From positions 2,601,501-2,665,500 of the forward strand of contig NC_135560.1 in NCBI RefSeq assembly GCF_964340395.1: a stretch of 64,000 nt of DNA, written 5' to 3'. This document shows, piece after piece, positions 21,441-34,515 of the stretch. The position numbers and the translations under genes are program-made. Each line of letters starts with the position of its first letter. Position 1 is the stretch's first letter. The notes under the pieces were generated by a model. That model was given only the letters and a program-made list of their open reading frames with translations, did not search any database and was not told the DNA's origin. This DNA is from Glandiceps talaboti. Lineage: Eukaryota > Hemichordata > Enteropneusta > Spengelidae.

Positions 21441-21589
21441 ATTGTCTGCTTTTGTTCAAATTAGTACAACATTCTGAAAACAAAGGCAATCTAATTTTGA
21501 CTTGAACATTCAACTAATGGAAATGAATATTCTCTCTACTGAATTACATGTATGCATAATTGAAACTAACATTTACAGTTAAAATTAAG

Positions 21590-21738
21590 TAACACCAAGT
21601 GTCCTGTGAATGTATTCATAATTAATAGACAACACCAAGTGTCCTGTGAATGTATTCATAATTAATAGACAACACCAAGTGTCCTGTGAATGTATTCATA
21701 TTTAATAGACAACACCAAGTGTCCTGTGAATGTGTTCA
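21590..21738. repeat. 40 bp tandem repeat, 4 copies
   Basis: The unit contains AACACCAAGTGTCCTGTGAA then TGTATTCATAATTAATAGAC. Lies between the candidate 5' UTR exon and exon 1. Confidence 0.94.
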
Positions 21739-21884
21739 TACATTTAGTTGATAAGTTACTAGGTCTTCAGTGAGACAGTGGAGTGAATTGGCCATAATTA
21801 ATAAGCAACACCTACATGAACATTACAAAAAAATCATCCTGTCTTATCACGTTAAATTGACAACTAATAGAATTTATGATAGAG

Positions 21885-22388
21885 ACATGTACATTGATAA
21901 TATAGACATGTACATTGATAACAGAGACATGTACATTGATAATATAGACATGTGCATTGATAACAGAGACATGTGCATTGATAATAGAGATGTGTACATT
22001 GATAATAGAGATGTGTACATTGATAATATAGACATGTACATTGATAATATAGACATGTACATTGATAATATAGACATGTACATTGATAATATAGACATGT
22101 ACATTGATAATAGAGATGTATGCATTGATAATATAGACATGTGCATTGATAACAGAGACATGTACATTGATAATAGAGATGTATACATTGATAATATAGA
22201 CATGTGCATTGATAACAGAGACATGTGCATTGATAACAGAGACATGTACATTGATAATAGAGATGTATACATTGATAATATAGACATGTACATTGATAAT
22301 ATAGACATGTACATTGATAATAGAGATGTATACATTGATAATATAGACATGTACATTGATAATATAGACGTGTACCGTACATTGATAA
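21885..22388. repeat. 21 bp minisatellite, about 24 copies
   Basis: Unit GACATGTACATTGATAATAT plus A, with a GATGTGTACATTGATAATAG variant. The unit is seven codons long and open in several frames on both strands, which explains four overlapping frames of 160-240 codons. Confidence 0.97.
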
Positions 22389-22419
22389 TGTTTGACCATA
22401 TGAAAGCAGTTGACTTTAC

Positions 22420-22504
22420 CTCTGTAGCTATCAGACAGTTTCACAAATCACTCTCTATCACATCTGGTTCTATGGTACAGGTACATATATGAACCAATCA
22501 CAAG
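22420..22504 (-). promoter_or_regulatory. Candidate 5' UTR exon of DENND4
   Basis: An 85 nt segment on the minus strand sits between a strong acceptor (ttctcttacag) and a good donor (ACAGAG|gtaaag). It lies upstream of coding exon 1, whose own acceptor implies a noncoding exon further 5'. It carries no long ORF but has a short upstream ORF (ATGTACCTGTACC to TGA). The assignment is inferred from splice signals and position only. No promoter or first exon could be located. Confidence 0.4.
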
Positions 22505-23207
22505 CTGTAAGAGAATAAACCAAGTCACTTAGTGCACGAATGAATAGCATGTGTTCTTTTTGTCATCCACAATTTGTATGTACATGTATGTTTGTACATT
22601 ATCAAAACATTATTTTGTTGGGTTGTCGTTCATAACATATGTACATCATGTACATGTCACTGCAACATATTATTAACAACATGTACATGTACTCATAAAC
22701 ATACATGACATTGATGTACTGTACATGTATGTCAGTTATCAAAACACATACAGGTATTTTCTTGGCTCGGTGTTCATAACATAACTGTCAAATTACAAGT
22801 CCATGTACAATGTAATATACTAATTGTGTAGTGTGTGTACATAATGTATGCTACTCTAGGAATATTGCTTATAACAATTGTGACATCCTTCATAAATGTT
22901 TTGTGGTTTTTTTTTTAAACAGTATAGGTATTGGCATGGGATATTGCTAATAATGTAATCTTTTAAAGTATTATCATTGTTTATATCAGAGATTATATTC
23001 TACCACTATATTGATGGCGCAAATCAAGAGATCTGATTGGTCTAGACATCGAACTGAGCGATAATGTACAGTTGGCATGCATCCAAATTTTGATGATCAC
23101 TGTTCGTCTACGAACGTTGCAGTCCTTGTAGGGATGGGGGCGCAAATGAGACAAGAACACGTTATGTCTTATCTTGTTTCCGATATTTTCAATACTGGTA
23201 TAATATA
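22505..23207. other. Sequence upstream of DENND4, no feature recognised
   Basis: AT-rich with many ACATGTAC words. No coding similarity, no TATA or initiator arrangement I can support. Confidence 0.4.
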
Positions 23208-23363
23208 ATAGCGATAAACCACCCCTGGGAATGGTGTACCACTCGGTTTTGAGCAGTGAACTCAATATATGCACTCATATTGCCCATGCATGTATTTCGT
23301 TCACTGGTCAAAACCTCTTGGTATACAAAATGTAACATTCCAGGGGGTGGTTTATTGCTTAAA
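23208..23363. mobile_element. MITE-like hairpin
   Basis: The left arm GCGATAAACCACCCCTGGGA (23211 on) pairs with the right arm ending CCAGGGGGTGGTTTATTGC (about 23341-23359). Both arms continue through GGTTTTGA.CAGTGAAC, and the loop is about 30 nt. It may extend left, because 23010-23200 is also GC-richer than its neighbours. Confidence 0.55.
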
Positions 23364-24111
23364 TATTTTGGTACACTTGAATTAAAAAAAATTAAAACAA
23401 AACAAAACAAAAAAACTTGAATTCTAGAAACAGAGAGATCAAACAAACTAAATATCAGTTGACCAGGGAAGTAGTCATTCCACTTCAGTACATTTGTAAC
23501 AAGTAACACATTACATACATGTAGTTGATATCAGTATTTGTCCTAAAATGGATCAATGTTAATGTAATAGTGACAACTCATATGATGGTCTCATATTATT
23601 GATATTAATTTAGCAAAATCTGTTGATACTCATACTATCATAGTCATCACCTCTCCCCTTGGTACAAATTGACTAGTCTTATTGAGCATAAATCTATGAG
23701 TCACACACAGACACATATACAATGACATGTAGTGCACAAAATAATGCAGGTTGTCTAGACTGCCAAAAAAATAATAATAATGAAATGATCGTCGACACTC
23801 TGCAAACTCATCAAACTCTTCATGTTATTCAAGGTACATGTGAGTACTATACATTAAATGTACATTTTAAATAGAGACATTGCTGTGTTATATTGGATCA
23901 TTACTTTTAGTTTTGTTGTACAAGCTACAATGTATCAAGCAAGCACAGACATGGACAGCTATGAACAGCGTACATTTAGGTAAATGCTATACATGTACAT
24001 TGTACTTACTCTATTCTTACTACGATGCCGACCAAATATTAAAAAAATATGACTAATATCATAATTGGTTGTTTTACAAGTAAGATGATGAATGTACATA
24101 CATTGTACATG
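23364..24111. other. Intergenic sequence, no feature recognised
   Basis: No ORF with family resemblance. It contains short A-rich tracts and ACATGTACAT words only. Confidence 0.45.
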
Positions 24112-24725
24112 TGTGTAATACTATGAAGTGACATAATCTGAACTCACATACATGTATGTAATACTATGAAGTGACATAATCTGAACTCACATACATATAT
24201 GTAATACTATGAAGTGACATAATCTGAACTCACATACATGTATGTAATACTATGAAGTGACATAATCTGAACTCACATACATGTATGTAATACTATGAAG
24301 TGACATAATCTGAACTCACATACATATATGTAATACTATGAAGTGACATAATCTGAACTCACATACATGTATGTAATACTATGAAGTGACATAATCTGAA
24401 CTCACATACATGTATGTAATACTATGAAGTGACATAATCTGAACTCACATACATGTATGTAATACTATGAAGTGACATAATCTGAACTCACATACATGTA
24501 TGTAATACTATGAAGTGACATAATCTGAACTCATATACATGTATGTAACACTATGAAGTGACATAATCTGAACTCATATACATGTATGTAACACTATGAA
24601 GTGACATAATCTGAACTCACATACATGTATGTAATACTATGAAGTGACATAATCTGAACTCACATACATGTATGTAATACTATGAAGTGACATAATCTGA
24701 ACTCACATACATGTATGTAATACTA
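24112..24725. repeat. 45 bp minisatellite, about 14 copies
   Basis: The unit contains ACATACATGTATGTAATACT then ATGAAGTGACATAATCTGAA and CTCAC. Copies are very uniform. Each has the palindrome ACATACATGTATGT. Confidence 0.97.
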
Positions 24726-24991
24726 TTTCATAAACCCACAAGAAATCAATTTTATAACCATTCAAGAATGACACCAAATTAATAATCGTGGCGCAAATGA
24801 TAAATGTATCTAGGAAATTGTACATCTGTATCACAGTCACATGTGGGCTAAGATTCAATTCAGGGAAGGTCATAGCCCAAAACATTTGCATCACTTGGTA
24901 CGTATGAATATTCACAAAGCCTAGGCTTAAGGGTATTATCATGAAATACACATACAATCATGTACATGTACTTAGAGTTTATTTAGATATT

Positions 24992-25375
24992 ATTCCTAAT
25001 ATTTTTCTTCATTCTGCCAAGGAAAATATGAGTGACCTAAGGGGTCTTTGTCACTACTCGTCTGTCGACTCATAGTGACAACCCTTACATGTAGGTCACA
25101 AGTATTTTCTGGCAGAATGAAGGAAAATATTGGGGAATAACAGAATTATACCAGTGCCAGTAATATCACAGACACATTGGGGAAAGTAATGGCAATTTTG
25201 AATGTTTTGACTCATATTCTGAACACAGCACTGAGCAGAACTAGTGATGTAGACAGGTGTTGTTGTGACGTACAATGTACATGTACATGTAGACGCACGT
25301 TGTCATGACGTAGAACACCCGGAGTATAAATTCCATATTTTTTGTTGAACCTGGCTCATGCATGGTATAATATAC
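24992..25375 (+). mobile_element. Foldback (MITE-like) repeat family, copy 1
   Basis: Hairpin arms of about 60 bp (AATATTTTTCTTCATTCTGC at the left, its complement at about 25113-25132) enclose a centre with GTGACCTAAGGGG. A linked segment follows, CAGTGCCAGTAATATCACAG to GGCTCATGCATGGTATA. The linked segment recurs at 30757-30925 and, inverted, at about 41165-41325. Confidence 0.6.
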
Positions 25376-26385
25376 AATGTAATAACAGTAACAAGTGCTT
25401 TGTGTATTCATAAATGTCTGATGATGTGAATGTTTTGGACTACAACCATCTTTAGTTTGGATGTCAACATGGTTTCTATTACTAAACCACTGTGGCGGTA
25501 CAGTAAATGGTAATGATACTGTATAGGAACTACACTAACTCATCCTTGGATTGAATCTTAACCCACATGCAACGGTGATGTGTACATGTATCTGTTTACA
25601 CCATGATATATCTCATGTGTCTGGATTGTGTTTGGTTAGATAATGTGACTACATGTACATGTATACAGTCACACACTATATGAATGTTGACCTTGAGACT
25701 ATTAGTATGACAGTCACACACCTGTAGGTCTCCATTACACAATGTTGATGTTATTATCTCAGGGTAATGACTCATTCCACTATATGCCAAATCTAAATCC
25801 GGAAGTACTTAAACTAACCCCAAAAAGATGTTTATCCCATAACACCTGTCAGGTACATTTAAATATGTATTACACTATTGGCTACAGTAGGTATTGATTT
25901 TACTAACAGTGTGAAATGTGAACATTTACTTTTAAATATCTCTTTTTGTAATGGTTCACAATCATTAATTTACAGGGTTTACAATTTACAGTAATGATTG
26001 GGGTGACAGAAAACACTGTAAACTATACCACAGTTCCCCTGGATCTTGGTCACTGAATTCACATAATATTATAGTAACACTTTCTCAACTCTAACATACA
26101 ATGTACATGTATTACAGGGTATGATATTGATAAAGACACCTACTTGACTGCTACCAGCTATTCAAATAACATGCCTGAAACAATGTGAATAATCTCTGCT
26201 TATCCATATCTTCTTGAAATAAATGTTACCCCCCCACCAATTGCTGATTGCTTTGTCCCTATATGGTATTAAATGATGTCTGTCATTCATAATAAGTTGG
26301 ATTTCTACAATATTTCTTCCTTTTCAAAATGTCATCTACAATTGAAATTGTCAATATGTAGGAAACCTGGTAGCAGGAAGGAAAG
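25376..26385. other. Intergenic sequence, no feature recognised
   Basis: No coding similarity and no tandem array on either strand; several isolated ACATGTACATGT words. Confidence 0.45.
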
Positions 26386-26648
26386 ATCTGGTAAAACTTG
26401 CACGTAAATCTGGTAAAATGTGCACATAAATCTGGTAAAATGTGCACATAAATCTGGTAAACCTTGCACATAAATCTGGTAAAATGTGCACATAAATCTG
26501 GTAAAATGTGCACATAAATCTGGTAAACCTTGCACATAAATCTGGTAAAATGTGCACATAAATCTGGTAAAATGTGCACATAAATCTGGTAAAACTTGCA
26601 CATAAATCTGGTAAAACTTGCACATAAATCTGGTAAAACTTGCACATA
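26386..26648. repeat. 22 bp minisatellite, 12 copies
   Basis: Units ATAAATCTGGTAAAATGTGC plus AC and the variants TAAACCTTGCAC and TAAAACTTGCAC, in an ordered three-unit pattern (a 66 bp higher-order repeat). Confidence 0.96.
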
Positions 26649-27076
26649 CATGCCACATTTATTACCATAATTTTGTTTTGATTAGAACCCTGTAAAAATA
26701 CCTGGTAGCTTTCATCACCTCACCACCCTGATAAAAAAATGCAGTGTGTAAATTGTAATGACCCAAATCTGTTGTTCTTGACATTAAAACATGTTATTTG
26801 TTACTGATATTTTTATTGTACTGTAGAGTAAATTTTCAAGCGGTGTATATGAATGATTCATATTTGATTGTATATCTATGTAATTGCATACTATTCTATT
26901 TATAGCACAGCCATGATAGAGTAACGGTCAAAGGTCAATCCTCTCTTAAATCATGTTTATACAAAAATGTAATACAAGTACATTATCAGTATATTAATAT
27001 TGCAACAATTCACTAACTGTAAACAAACCAGTTACATTTTATCTAAATTTATACTAAAATTCAAGTGTTTTGATCT

Positions 27077-28020
27077 TAAAGTTTAAAGTTTAAAGTTTAT
27101 TTATTTTCTGAAGCGCCTTTTCTATTTATTAATATTCAAAAGCGCTGTACATAAAATAGATTTAAAAGCATGGTAAAACAATATAATAAAGCTAAAAACA
27201 ACAAATTGGTTACAATAATTACAAAAAGGCTAAAATGACTACTTAGTAAAAGACACGTGGTAATAAATTAATACAGTTTATAATATTGTTTAAACAGATG
27301 TGTTTTAAGTTCACCTTTAAGAAGTTCAATGTCAGTGATCAGCTTTAGTTCTCCAGGAATTGAGTTCCATAGCTTTGGTCCACAAACGGTAAGCGCTCTG
27401 TCATTTAGTGTATTATATGATCGAGGTACAACAAGATTTTGACTACAGTCGTTACGTAAATTGTAACAAGAATTGTTGGTACGTGTGAACGAATCCTGGA
27501 TATACAAAGGTGCTTTACCATTCAAAGCCTTAAAAACTAGTAAAATTACTTTAAAATCAACTCTTGCCTTGACAGGGAGCCAGTGAAGCTCAATAACAGA
27601 TTGTGTTATTCCATCATACTTTCTCAAACCTTTTACAACTCGTGCGGCATTATTTTGTACTCACTGCAATCTGTCAAACAAATACTGTGACATTCCATAC
27701 AATATGGAGTTTGCATAATCAAGATGAGAACTGACTAGAGAATGGACCAATGTTTCACAAGCTTTCTGATTCAGATATTTATGAATACAACGGAGATTGT
27801 TTAAGTTATGATTTTGAACCATCGATAGATTTGAATCTAACCAGCCTCCCAGACTGCAGACATTTTCAACTATTTTGATCTGATTATCTCCGACAGTAAT
27901 ATGCTTACTTAGCTAATTGTTGTTTTGTCCCTAGTAGCATAACTTCAGTTTTGTTCTCATTTAACTTCAGTCTATATGTTGACATCCAGGCTTGTATATC
28001 ACCGATACACCTCTATACAC
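27077..28020 (-). mobile_element. LINE (L2/CR1-like) 3' fragment, dead
   Basis: The minus strand encodes the end of a reverse transcriptase: DIQAWMSTYRLKLNENKTEV, then KYLNQKACETLVHSLVSSHL, DYANSILYG, VQNNAARVV, LHWLPVKARVDFKVILLVFK, ALNGKAPLY, CGPKLWNSIP and LFKQYYKLY. These are standard C-terminal signatures of L2/CR1-type LINEs. It is broken by a TAA after LGTKQQLAK and a TGA in DRLQ-VQNNAA, and is truncated at its 5' end. The 3' end is a short (TAAACTT)n-like tail at 27077-27103 preceded by AGCGC hairpin sequence. Confidence 0.88.
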
Positions 28021-28914
28021 TTTAGATCTTACAAACTGTCATGGCAAAATGACTCATAAATCCTTGGTTTCATTTCCCATTTCCATATTTAGATGTATCA
28101 GCAGACTTTGGTTTTGTTGATGGCTGTGCATATAGTAGTATTCCTTGTCATATTTACCATGGTTGACAATAACAAGTACATTGCATGGTATCAACACTCA
28201 AACTGCATGTATATAATGTATAGAAGTGTAGGCAAGTGCATTTTACCACATTCATTTGATACAGAAGTTCCAAAACCTTAACCAAAATAATGAGATATAA
28301 TCTGTAACATGTACATGTACATATAAATGCATATATATATGCATGACATCACATTCATCTACGATATTGACTGACTCAGAGATAGAATACTGTACACATG
28401 TAGTAGGTATAACATAAATAAGTTCATGTTCAATTTGCATTCAATTTCAAAGCTACAAATGTAGCCATGGGTGATGGTTTTATAGTTGAAGACACACAAA
28501 GCATTGGTAGTAGATTGGTATGGGCACTGTCATTATGTATGACATGGAACTCAATGTACAAGTCACATGTATGGAATTCATACCAAGGTAGAATACACTT
28601 GACTCAAAATTGGCAGGAAATACATGTACAACAACTGATATTTCTGAAAACTAATATTTTATATGTAAATAAGGTTAATTTACAACTCACCATTTCTATC
28701 AACCTTAATTATATTTACTTCAATAACTTCTTGATTTTATTTTACACTACTTGTACTCAACATCCTCTCATTTGTTACATTTTTTAGCATTCAATTTTTC
28801 AATATTATTCATATTATTTCAACATATATTTTCAATTATTATTTTCAATATTTGAATTACATTACCTAATTCTGATATCGCCTGATGAAGTGATAAAGTG
28901 TTTTTTATTTTATT
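28021..28914. other. Intergenic sequence, no gene recognised
   Basis: An open plus-strand frame at 28467-28787 has no family resemblance. The second half is very AT-rich. Confidence 0.4.
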
Positions 28915-29012
28915 CAGTCACTCAGTCAGTCAGTCATTCAGTCAGTCACTCAGTTATTCAGTCAGTCAGTCAGTCAGTCAGTCAGTTATTCAGTCAGTCA
29001 GTCAGGCAGTCA
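28915..29012. repeat. (CAGT)n microsatellite
   Basis: Imperfect CAGT/CATT/CACT tetranucleotides. Confidence 0.93.
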
Positions 29013-29153
29013 ATTTTGATGTAATATACTTAACAGTGCAATGTAGCTCTTCCACTGAGCAAGAGACCACTAAAGTTAGTGGTCTGAGTCCAGGTGTATC
29101 AAACTTTGTATTTCTAGATCTATAATGAATATACAAATATATGTCACACAGAA

Positions 29154-29172
29154 GACAGCCAGACAGACAGCC

Positions 29173-29209
<37 letters not shown>

Positions 29210-29240
29210 CAGACAGACAGTCAGTCAGTCAGTCAGTCAA
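29154..29240. repeat. (AGAC)n then (CAGT)n microsatellite
   Basis: AGACAGACAGCC units change to pure AGAC, then to CAGT. The second CAGT tract lies within 250 bp of the first. Confidence 0.93.
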
Positions 29241-29311
29241 ATGAGATTTTGAAGTACATTAACGGTAAGAGTACATGTAAATAAAATCAAAATTATGTAC
29301 AGTGTATGTGT

Positions 29312-30756
29312 AGACTACTGATATACAATGTATCTACAACATATAGATTACTGATATACATGTACAAGGTATCTACAACATATACACTGACTGATATACA
29401 TATACACTGTATCTATAGACTACCGATATACACTGTATCTATAGACTACCGATATACAATGTATCTATAGACTATTGATATACAATGTATCTATAGACTT
29501 CCGATATACAATGTATCTATAGACTGACTGATATACAATGTATCTATAGACTACCGATATACACTGTATCTATAGACTATTGATATACAATGTATCTATA
29601 GACTATTGATATACAATGTATCTATAGACTATTGATATACAATGTATCTATAGACTGACTGATATACAATGTATCTATAGACTGACTGATATACACTGTA
29701 ACTATAGACTACCGATATACAATGTATCTATAGACTACCGCTATACACTGTATCTACAGACTACCGATATACACTGTATCTATAGACTATTGATATACAA
29801 TGTATCTATAGACTATTGATATACAATGTATCTATAGACTACCGATATACACTGTATCTATAGACTATTGATATACACTGTATCTATAGACTATTGATAT
29901 ACAATGTATCTATAGACTATTGATATACAATGTATCTATAGACTACCGATATACACTGTATCTATAGACTATTGATATACAATGTATCTATAGACTATTG
30001 ATATACACTGTATCTATAGACTGACTGATATACAATGTATCTATAGACTATTGATATACAATGTATCTATAGACTATTGATATACAATGTATCTATAGAC
30101 TACCGATATACACTGTATTTATAGACTTGATATACAATGTATCTATAGACTATTGATATACAATGTATCTATAGACTATTGATATACAATGTATCTATAG
30201 ACTACCGATATACACTATCTATAGACTATTGATATACAATGTATCTATAGACTATTGATATACACTGTATCTATAGACTATTGATATACAATGTATCTAT
30301 AGACTGACTGATATACAATGTATCTATAGACTATTGATATACACTGTAACTATAGACTGACTGATATACAATGTATCTATAGACTGACTGATATACAATG
30401 TATCTATAGACTGACTGATATACACTTTAACTACCGATATACAATGTATCTATAGACTATTGATATACAATGTATCTATAGACTGACTGATATACAATGT
30501 ATCTATAGAATATTGATATACACTGTAACTATAGACTGACCGATATACAATGTATCTATAGACTGACTGATATACACTGTAACTATAGACTACCGATACA
30601 CAATGTATCTATAGACTACCGATATATACAATGTAACTATAGACTACCAATATACAATGTATCTATAGACTACCGATATACACTGTAACTATAGACTACC
30701 AATATACAATGTATCTATAGACTGACTGATATACAATGTATCTATAGACTGACTGA
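29312..30756. repeat. 26/27 bp minisatellite, about 54 copies
   Basis: Units TGATATACAATGTATCTATA then GACTAT (26 bp) or GACTGAC (27 bp), with ACCGATATACACTG variants. It ends directly at foldback-repeat copy 2. Confidence 0.97.
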
Positions 30757-30930
30757 CCAGTGCCAGTAATATCACAGAAACATTGGGGAAAGTAATGGCA
30801 TATTTCTAACACAGCAGAACCAGTGATGTAGACACACATTGTAGTGACATAGACACACTTTGTCACGATGAATGACCAAAGTATATATTCCATATTTCTT
30901 TGTTCAACTTGGCTCATGGATGGTATACAA
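30757..30930 (+). mobile_element. Foldback repeat family, copy 2 (partial)
   Basis: It shares CAGTGCCAGTAATATCACAG, ACATTGGGGAAAGTAATGGC and GGCTCATGGATGGTATA with copy 1, but the hairpin part is missing. It starts exactly where the 26/27 bp minisatellite ends. Confidence 0.55.
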
Positions 30931-32034
30931 ACCATTTCCATGTATGATGTAATACCCACTGTCCTCCCTATTGGGGCACACAGCCATCTAGTAATTTCTG
31001 AAATATCTTTAAAAATAAACAAAAAATAAATTTCAAAGCATTCTACATGTACATATACATGTATAAATCTGACTTCACTAATATTAATTTTAGTTTGTAA
31101 CTTGTACAAATGTACATTTAGGTGTTCTTATACATTGAATCCCCTATTAGAGTCGACTACATACATACATGTACATTCATATACCCATATTGATTGTATA
31201 CACATACATGTACATTGGTTTTTACATGTATAACCTCATTGACAAAAACTAGACAGTTCACAAGGGAAATCATGTACATGTCATTATGTATATCAATAGA
31301 CGATACTGGGGAATGACATCTAATTTGTTTGAATATACGGTATACAATGTAGTACTTAATAATAATTTACATGGAAACAAAAGTTCATTTTTCTTTTGTG
31401 ATAAAAATGCTAGAATCCTTTATAAAGGTGGAAGTTAATCAAATTAATATTGTGACTATTCCATCTGTCATGTACAAATGTACTGTAATGTCATTGCAAC
31501 CTTTACTACATGTACATGTATACTAAATGTACATTCTTTGCATCCATCCATACATACATGTACATCCATATATACTTCCATGTATACATAGTTTTATATA
31601 CGTACATGTACTATTATGATATGAAGTACAGCAAATTCATATCTACATGTATACACATAGTAATACTACATCCAATGTAACCATTCTGACCTGTTTTAAA
31701 TATTCACATTACATGTAATACATACAAATGTACATGTACATATAGCAGACACCATACCCCTACATTTTCATACAATAACTGACAAACCTTCAAAGATTCA
31801 ATATTTAGCTAGAAACTGAAATGCTAAAAATACCAGAAATAAAGACAAACATCAAATATATAACACTGAAAAATAGCACCAATGGCATCGTAGCACAAAT
31901 GTTGTTTTTAAAAATGTTTACCCATATGCTGATCCATGCTAGGTATACATGTAGGTGTTCATTTGCTGAATGACTATCCAGTTGCCTATCCAACCCTGTT
32001 GTTATCTTTGCAATATACATGTATGCAATCATTA
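30931..32034. other. Intergenic sequence rich in ACATGTAC words
   Basis: No gene seen. TACATGTACAT and near variants recur about a dozen times in 31040-31760. Confidence 0.45.
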
Positions 32035-32640
32035 GGCTGTTGCTATGGGTGTGGTCATGTTGCTAGACATATTTGCATACATTTTTGAATGTTTGTTCAC
32101 TTGTCTATGAATCCCTGATGTTATCTTTGCAATATATGCAATCATTTGGCTGTTGCTATGGGTGTGGTGATGTTGCTAGACATATTTGCATACATTTTTT
32201 GAATGTTTGTTCACTTGTCTATGAATCCCTCATGTTATCTTTGCAATTACGTGATCATTTGGCTGTTGCTATGGGTGTGGTCTTGTTGCTAGTCACATTT
32301 GCATACATTTTTGAATGTTTATTCATTTGTTTATTAATCCCTGTTGTTATATTTGCAATATATGTGATCATTTGGCTGTTACCATGGGTGCTGTCTTGTT
32401 GCTAGGCATATTTGCATACCCTTTTTGAATGTTTGTTCACTTGTCTAAGAATCCCTGTTGTTATCTTAGTGAAATATACCAGCATTTGGCTGTTGCTATG
32501 GGTGTGGTCATGGTTGCTACAGATATTTGCATATATTTTTTGAATGTTTACTCACTCGCCTACCAGATGATGTAGTTATTTGACCAAAATATACTGTCAT
32601 TTGGTTGTTGCTAAGGGCATGGTCATGGTTGCTAGGGCCA
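32035..32640. repeat. Degenerate ~112 bp tandem repeat, 5-6 copies
   Basis: Each unit contains TTGGCTGTTGCTATGGGTGT, ATATTTGCATACATTTTTGA and GTTCACTTGTCTATGAATCC. Divergence rises toward the right end, so the array is older than its neighbours. Confidence 0.88.
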
Positions 32641-33250
32641 ATTGTGTCAAAACGTTTTGAACAAAATCTGCAGAATAATACATCTAGAAATTCTCACCAA
32701 GTTTCAGTCTCATTGACCAAGTATTTTTTGAGATAAAAGTTTTGGACCAAAATCCACATTTTTATACCTAATTTGCATATCACTGAAGAGTCATTATATG
32801 CTTAATATTTCTTTATCTATGCAACATCCCCATTAAATTTCAGCCCAATCTGCACTGCAGTTTTGGAAGATTTTTGACCAAAAGACACACCATTAGCCCT
32901 AATTTGCATATTACTGATGGAATCATGTCCTGAACAAATTTTAATTTACCAATCCCTAGAATGCACAAAATTTTAGACCAACCAGTAATTTTGGCGTTTA
33001 AGTTTTTTGACCAAAAATGACATTTTTTACCCAAATCACATACCTGTGATGCAATCATTTTGCATTGAACAATTTCCCAACTAGACACCAAAAGTAATCT
33101 CCCACCAAATACCAAGGCAATTGGTCTGGCAGTTTTTGAGTTTAAGTTGTCCACAGACAGACAGACACACATATACACAGACAGACACACGGACAGATGT
33201 CGCACCATGTCTATAGCACTACTGAACCTTACCAGTTAAGTTGTGCTAAA
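32641..33250. repeat. Dispersed-repeat-like segment ending in CAGA units
   Basis: A loosely periodic series of TTTTTGACCAAAA, CCTAATTTGCATATTACTGA and AAATTT phrases runs into GTTTAAGTTGTCCACAGACA and a CAGACA/CACA tract (33156-33193). It reads like the 3' part of an old transposable element; family unknown. Confidence 0.4.
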
Positions 33251-33330
33251 AATAAATGATTGCCCAGAATTAGTTTATTTCATCTTGTTAAGAAAATCTG
33301 AAACTAATTTAAAGTTGCTCTAGCTGCTAG

Positions 33331-34515
33331 TCTTGCTGTTAGACCCCTTGGACTATTCTGCTGAACTGTTAGACCCCTTGGACTATTCTGCTGAGCTGTT
33401 AGACCCCTTGGACTATTCTGCTTGCTGTTAGACCCTTTGGACTATTCTGCTGAACTGTTAGACCCGTTGGACTATTCTGCTGAACTGTTAGACCCCTTGG
33501 ACTATTCTGTTGAACTGTTAGACCCCTTGGACTATTCTGCTTGCTGTTAGACCCCTTGGACTATTCTGCTGAACTGTTAGACCCCTTGGACTATTCTGCT
33601 TGCTGTTAGACCCTTTGGACTATTCTGCTGAACTGTTAGACCCCTTGGACTATTCTCCTGAACTGTTAGACCCCTTAGACTATTCTGCTGAACTGTTAGA
33701 CCCCTTGGACTATTCTGCTTGCTGTTAGACCCCTTGGACTATTCTCCTGAACTGTTAGACCCCTTGGACTATTCAGCTGAACTGTTAGACCCCTTGGACT
33801 ATTCTGCTGAACTGTTTGACCCCTTGGACTATTCTGCTTGCTGTTAGACCCCTTGGACTATTCTGCTTGCTGTTAGACCCTTTAGACTATTCTGCTTGCT
33901 GTTAGACCCTTTGGACTATTCTGCTGAACTGTTAGACCCTTTGGACTATTCTGCTGAACTGTTAGATCCCTTGGACTATTCTGCTGAACTGTTAGACCCC
34001 TTGGACTATTCTGCTGAACTGTTAGACCCCTTGGACTATTCTGCTGAACTGTTAGACCCCTTGGACTATTCTGCTGAACTGTTAGACCCCTTAGACTATT
34101 CTGCTGAACTGTTAGACCCCTTGGACTATTCTGCTTGCTGTTAGACCCCTTGGACTATTCTGCTGAACTGTTAGACCCCTTGGACTATTCTGCTTGCTGT
34201 TAGACCCCTTGGACTATTCAGCTGAACTGTTAGACCCCTTGGACTATTCTGCTTGCTGTTAGACCCCTTAGACTATTCTGCTGAACTGTTAGACCCCTTG
34301 GACTATTCTACTTGCTGTTAGACCCCTTGGACTATTCTGCTTGCTGTTAGACCCCTTAGACTATTCTGCTTGCTGTTAGACCCCTTAGACTATTCAGCTG
34401 AACTGTTAGACCCCTTAGACTATTCAGCTGAACTGTTAGACCCCTTGGACTATTCTGCTTGCTGTTAGACCCCTTAGACTATTCTGCTGAACTATTAGAC
34501 CCCTTGGACTACTCT
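33331..34515. repeat. 29/30 bp minisatellite, about 40 copies
   Basis: Units TGTTAGACCCCTTGGACTAT then TCTGCTGAAC (30 bp) or TCTGCTTGC (29 bp). CTCTAGCTGC-type words near 33314 and inverted near 34610-34630 bracket the array. Confidence 0.97.

Noticed and set aside
27268-27627. Intact 119-codon gene
   Set aside because: It is the C-terminus of a LINE reverse transcriptase with in-frame stops just upstream.
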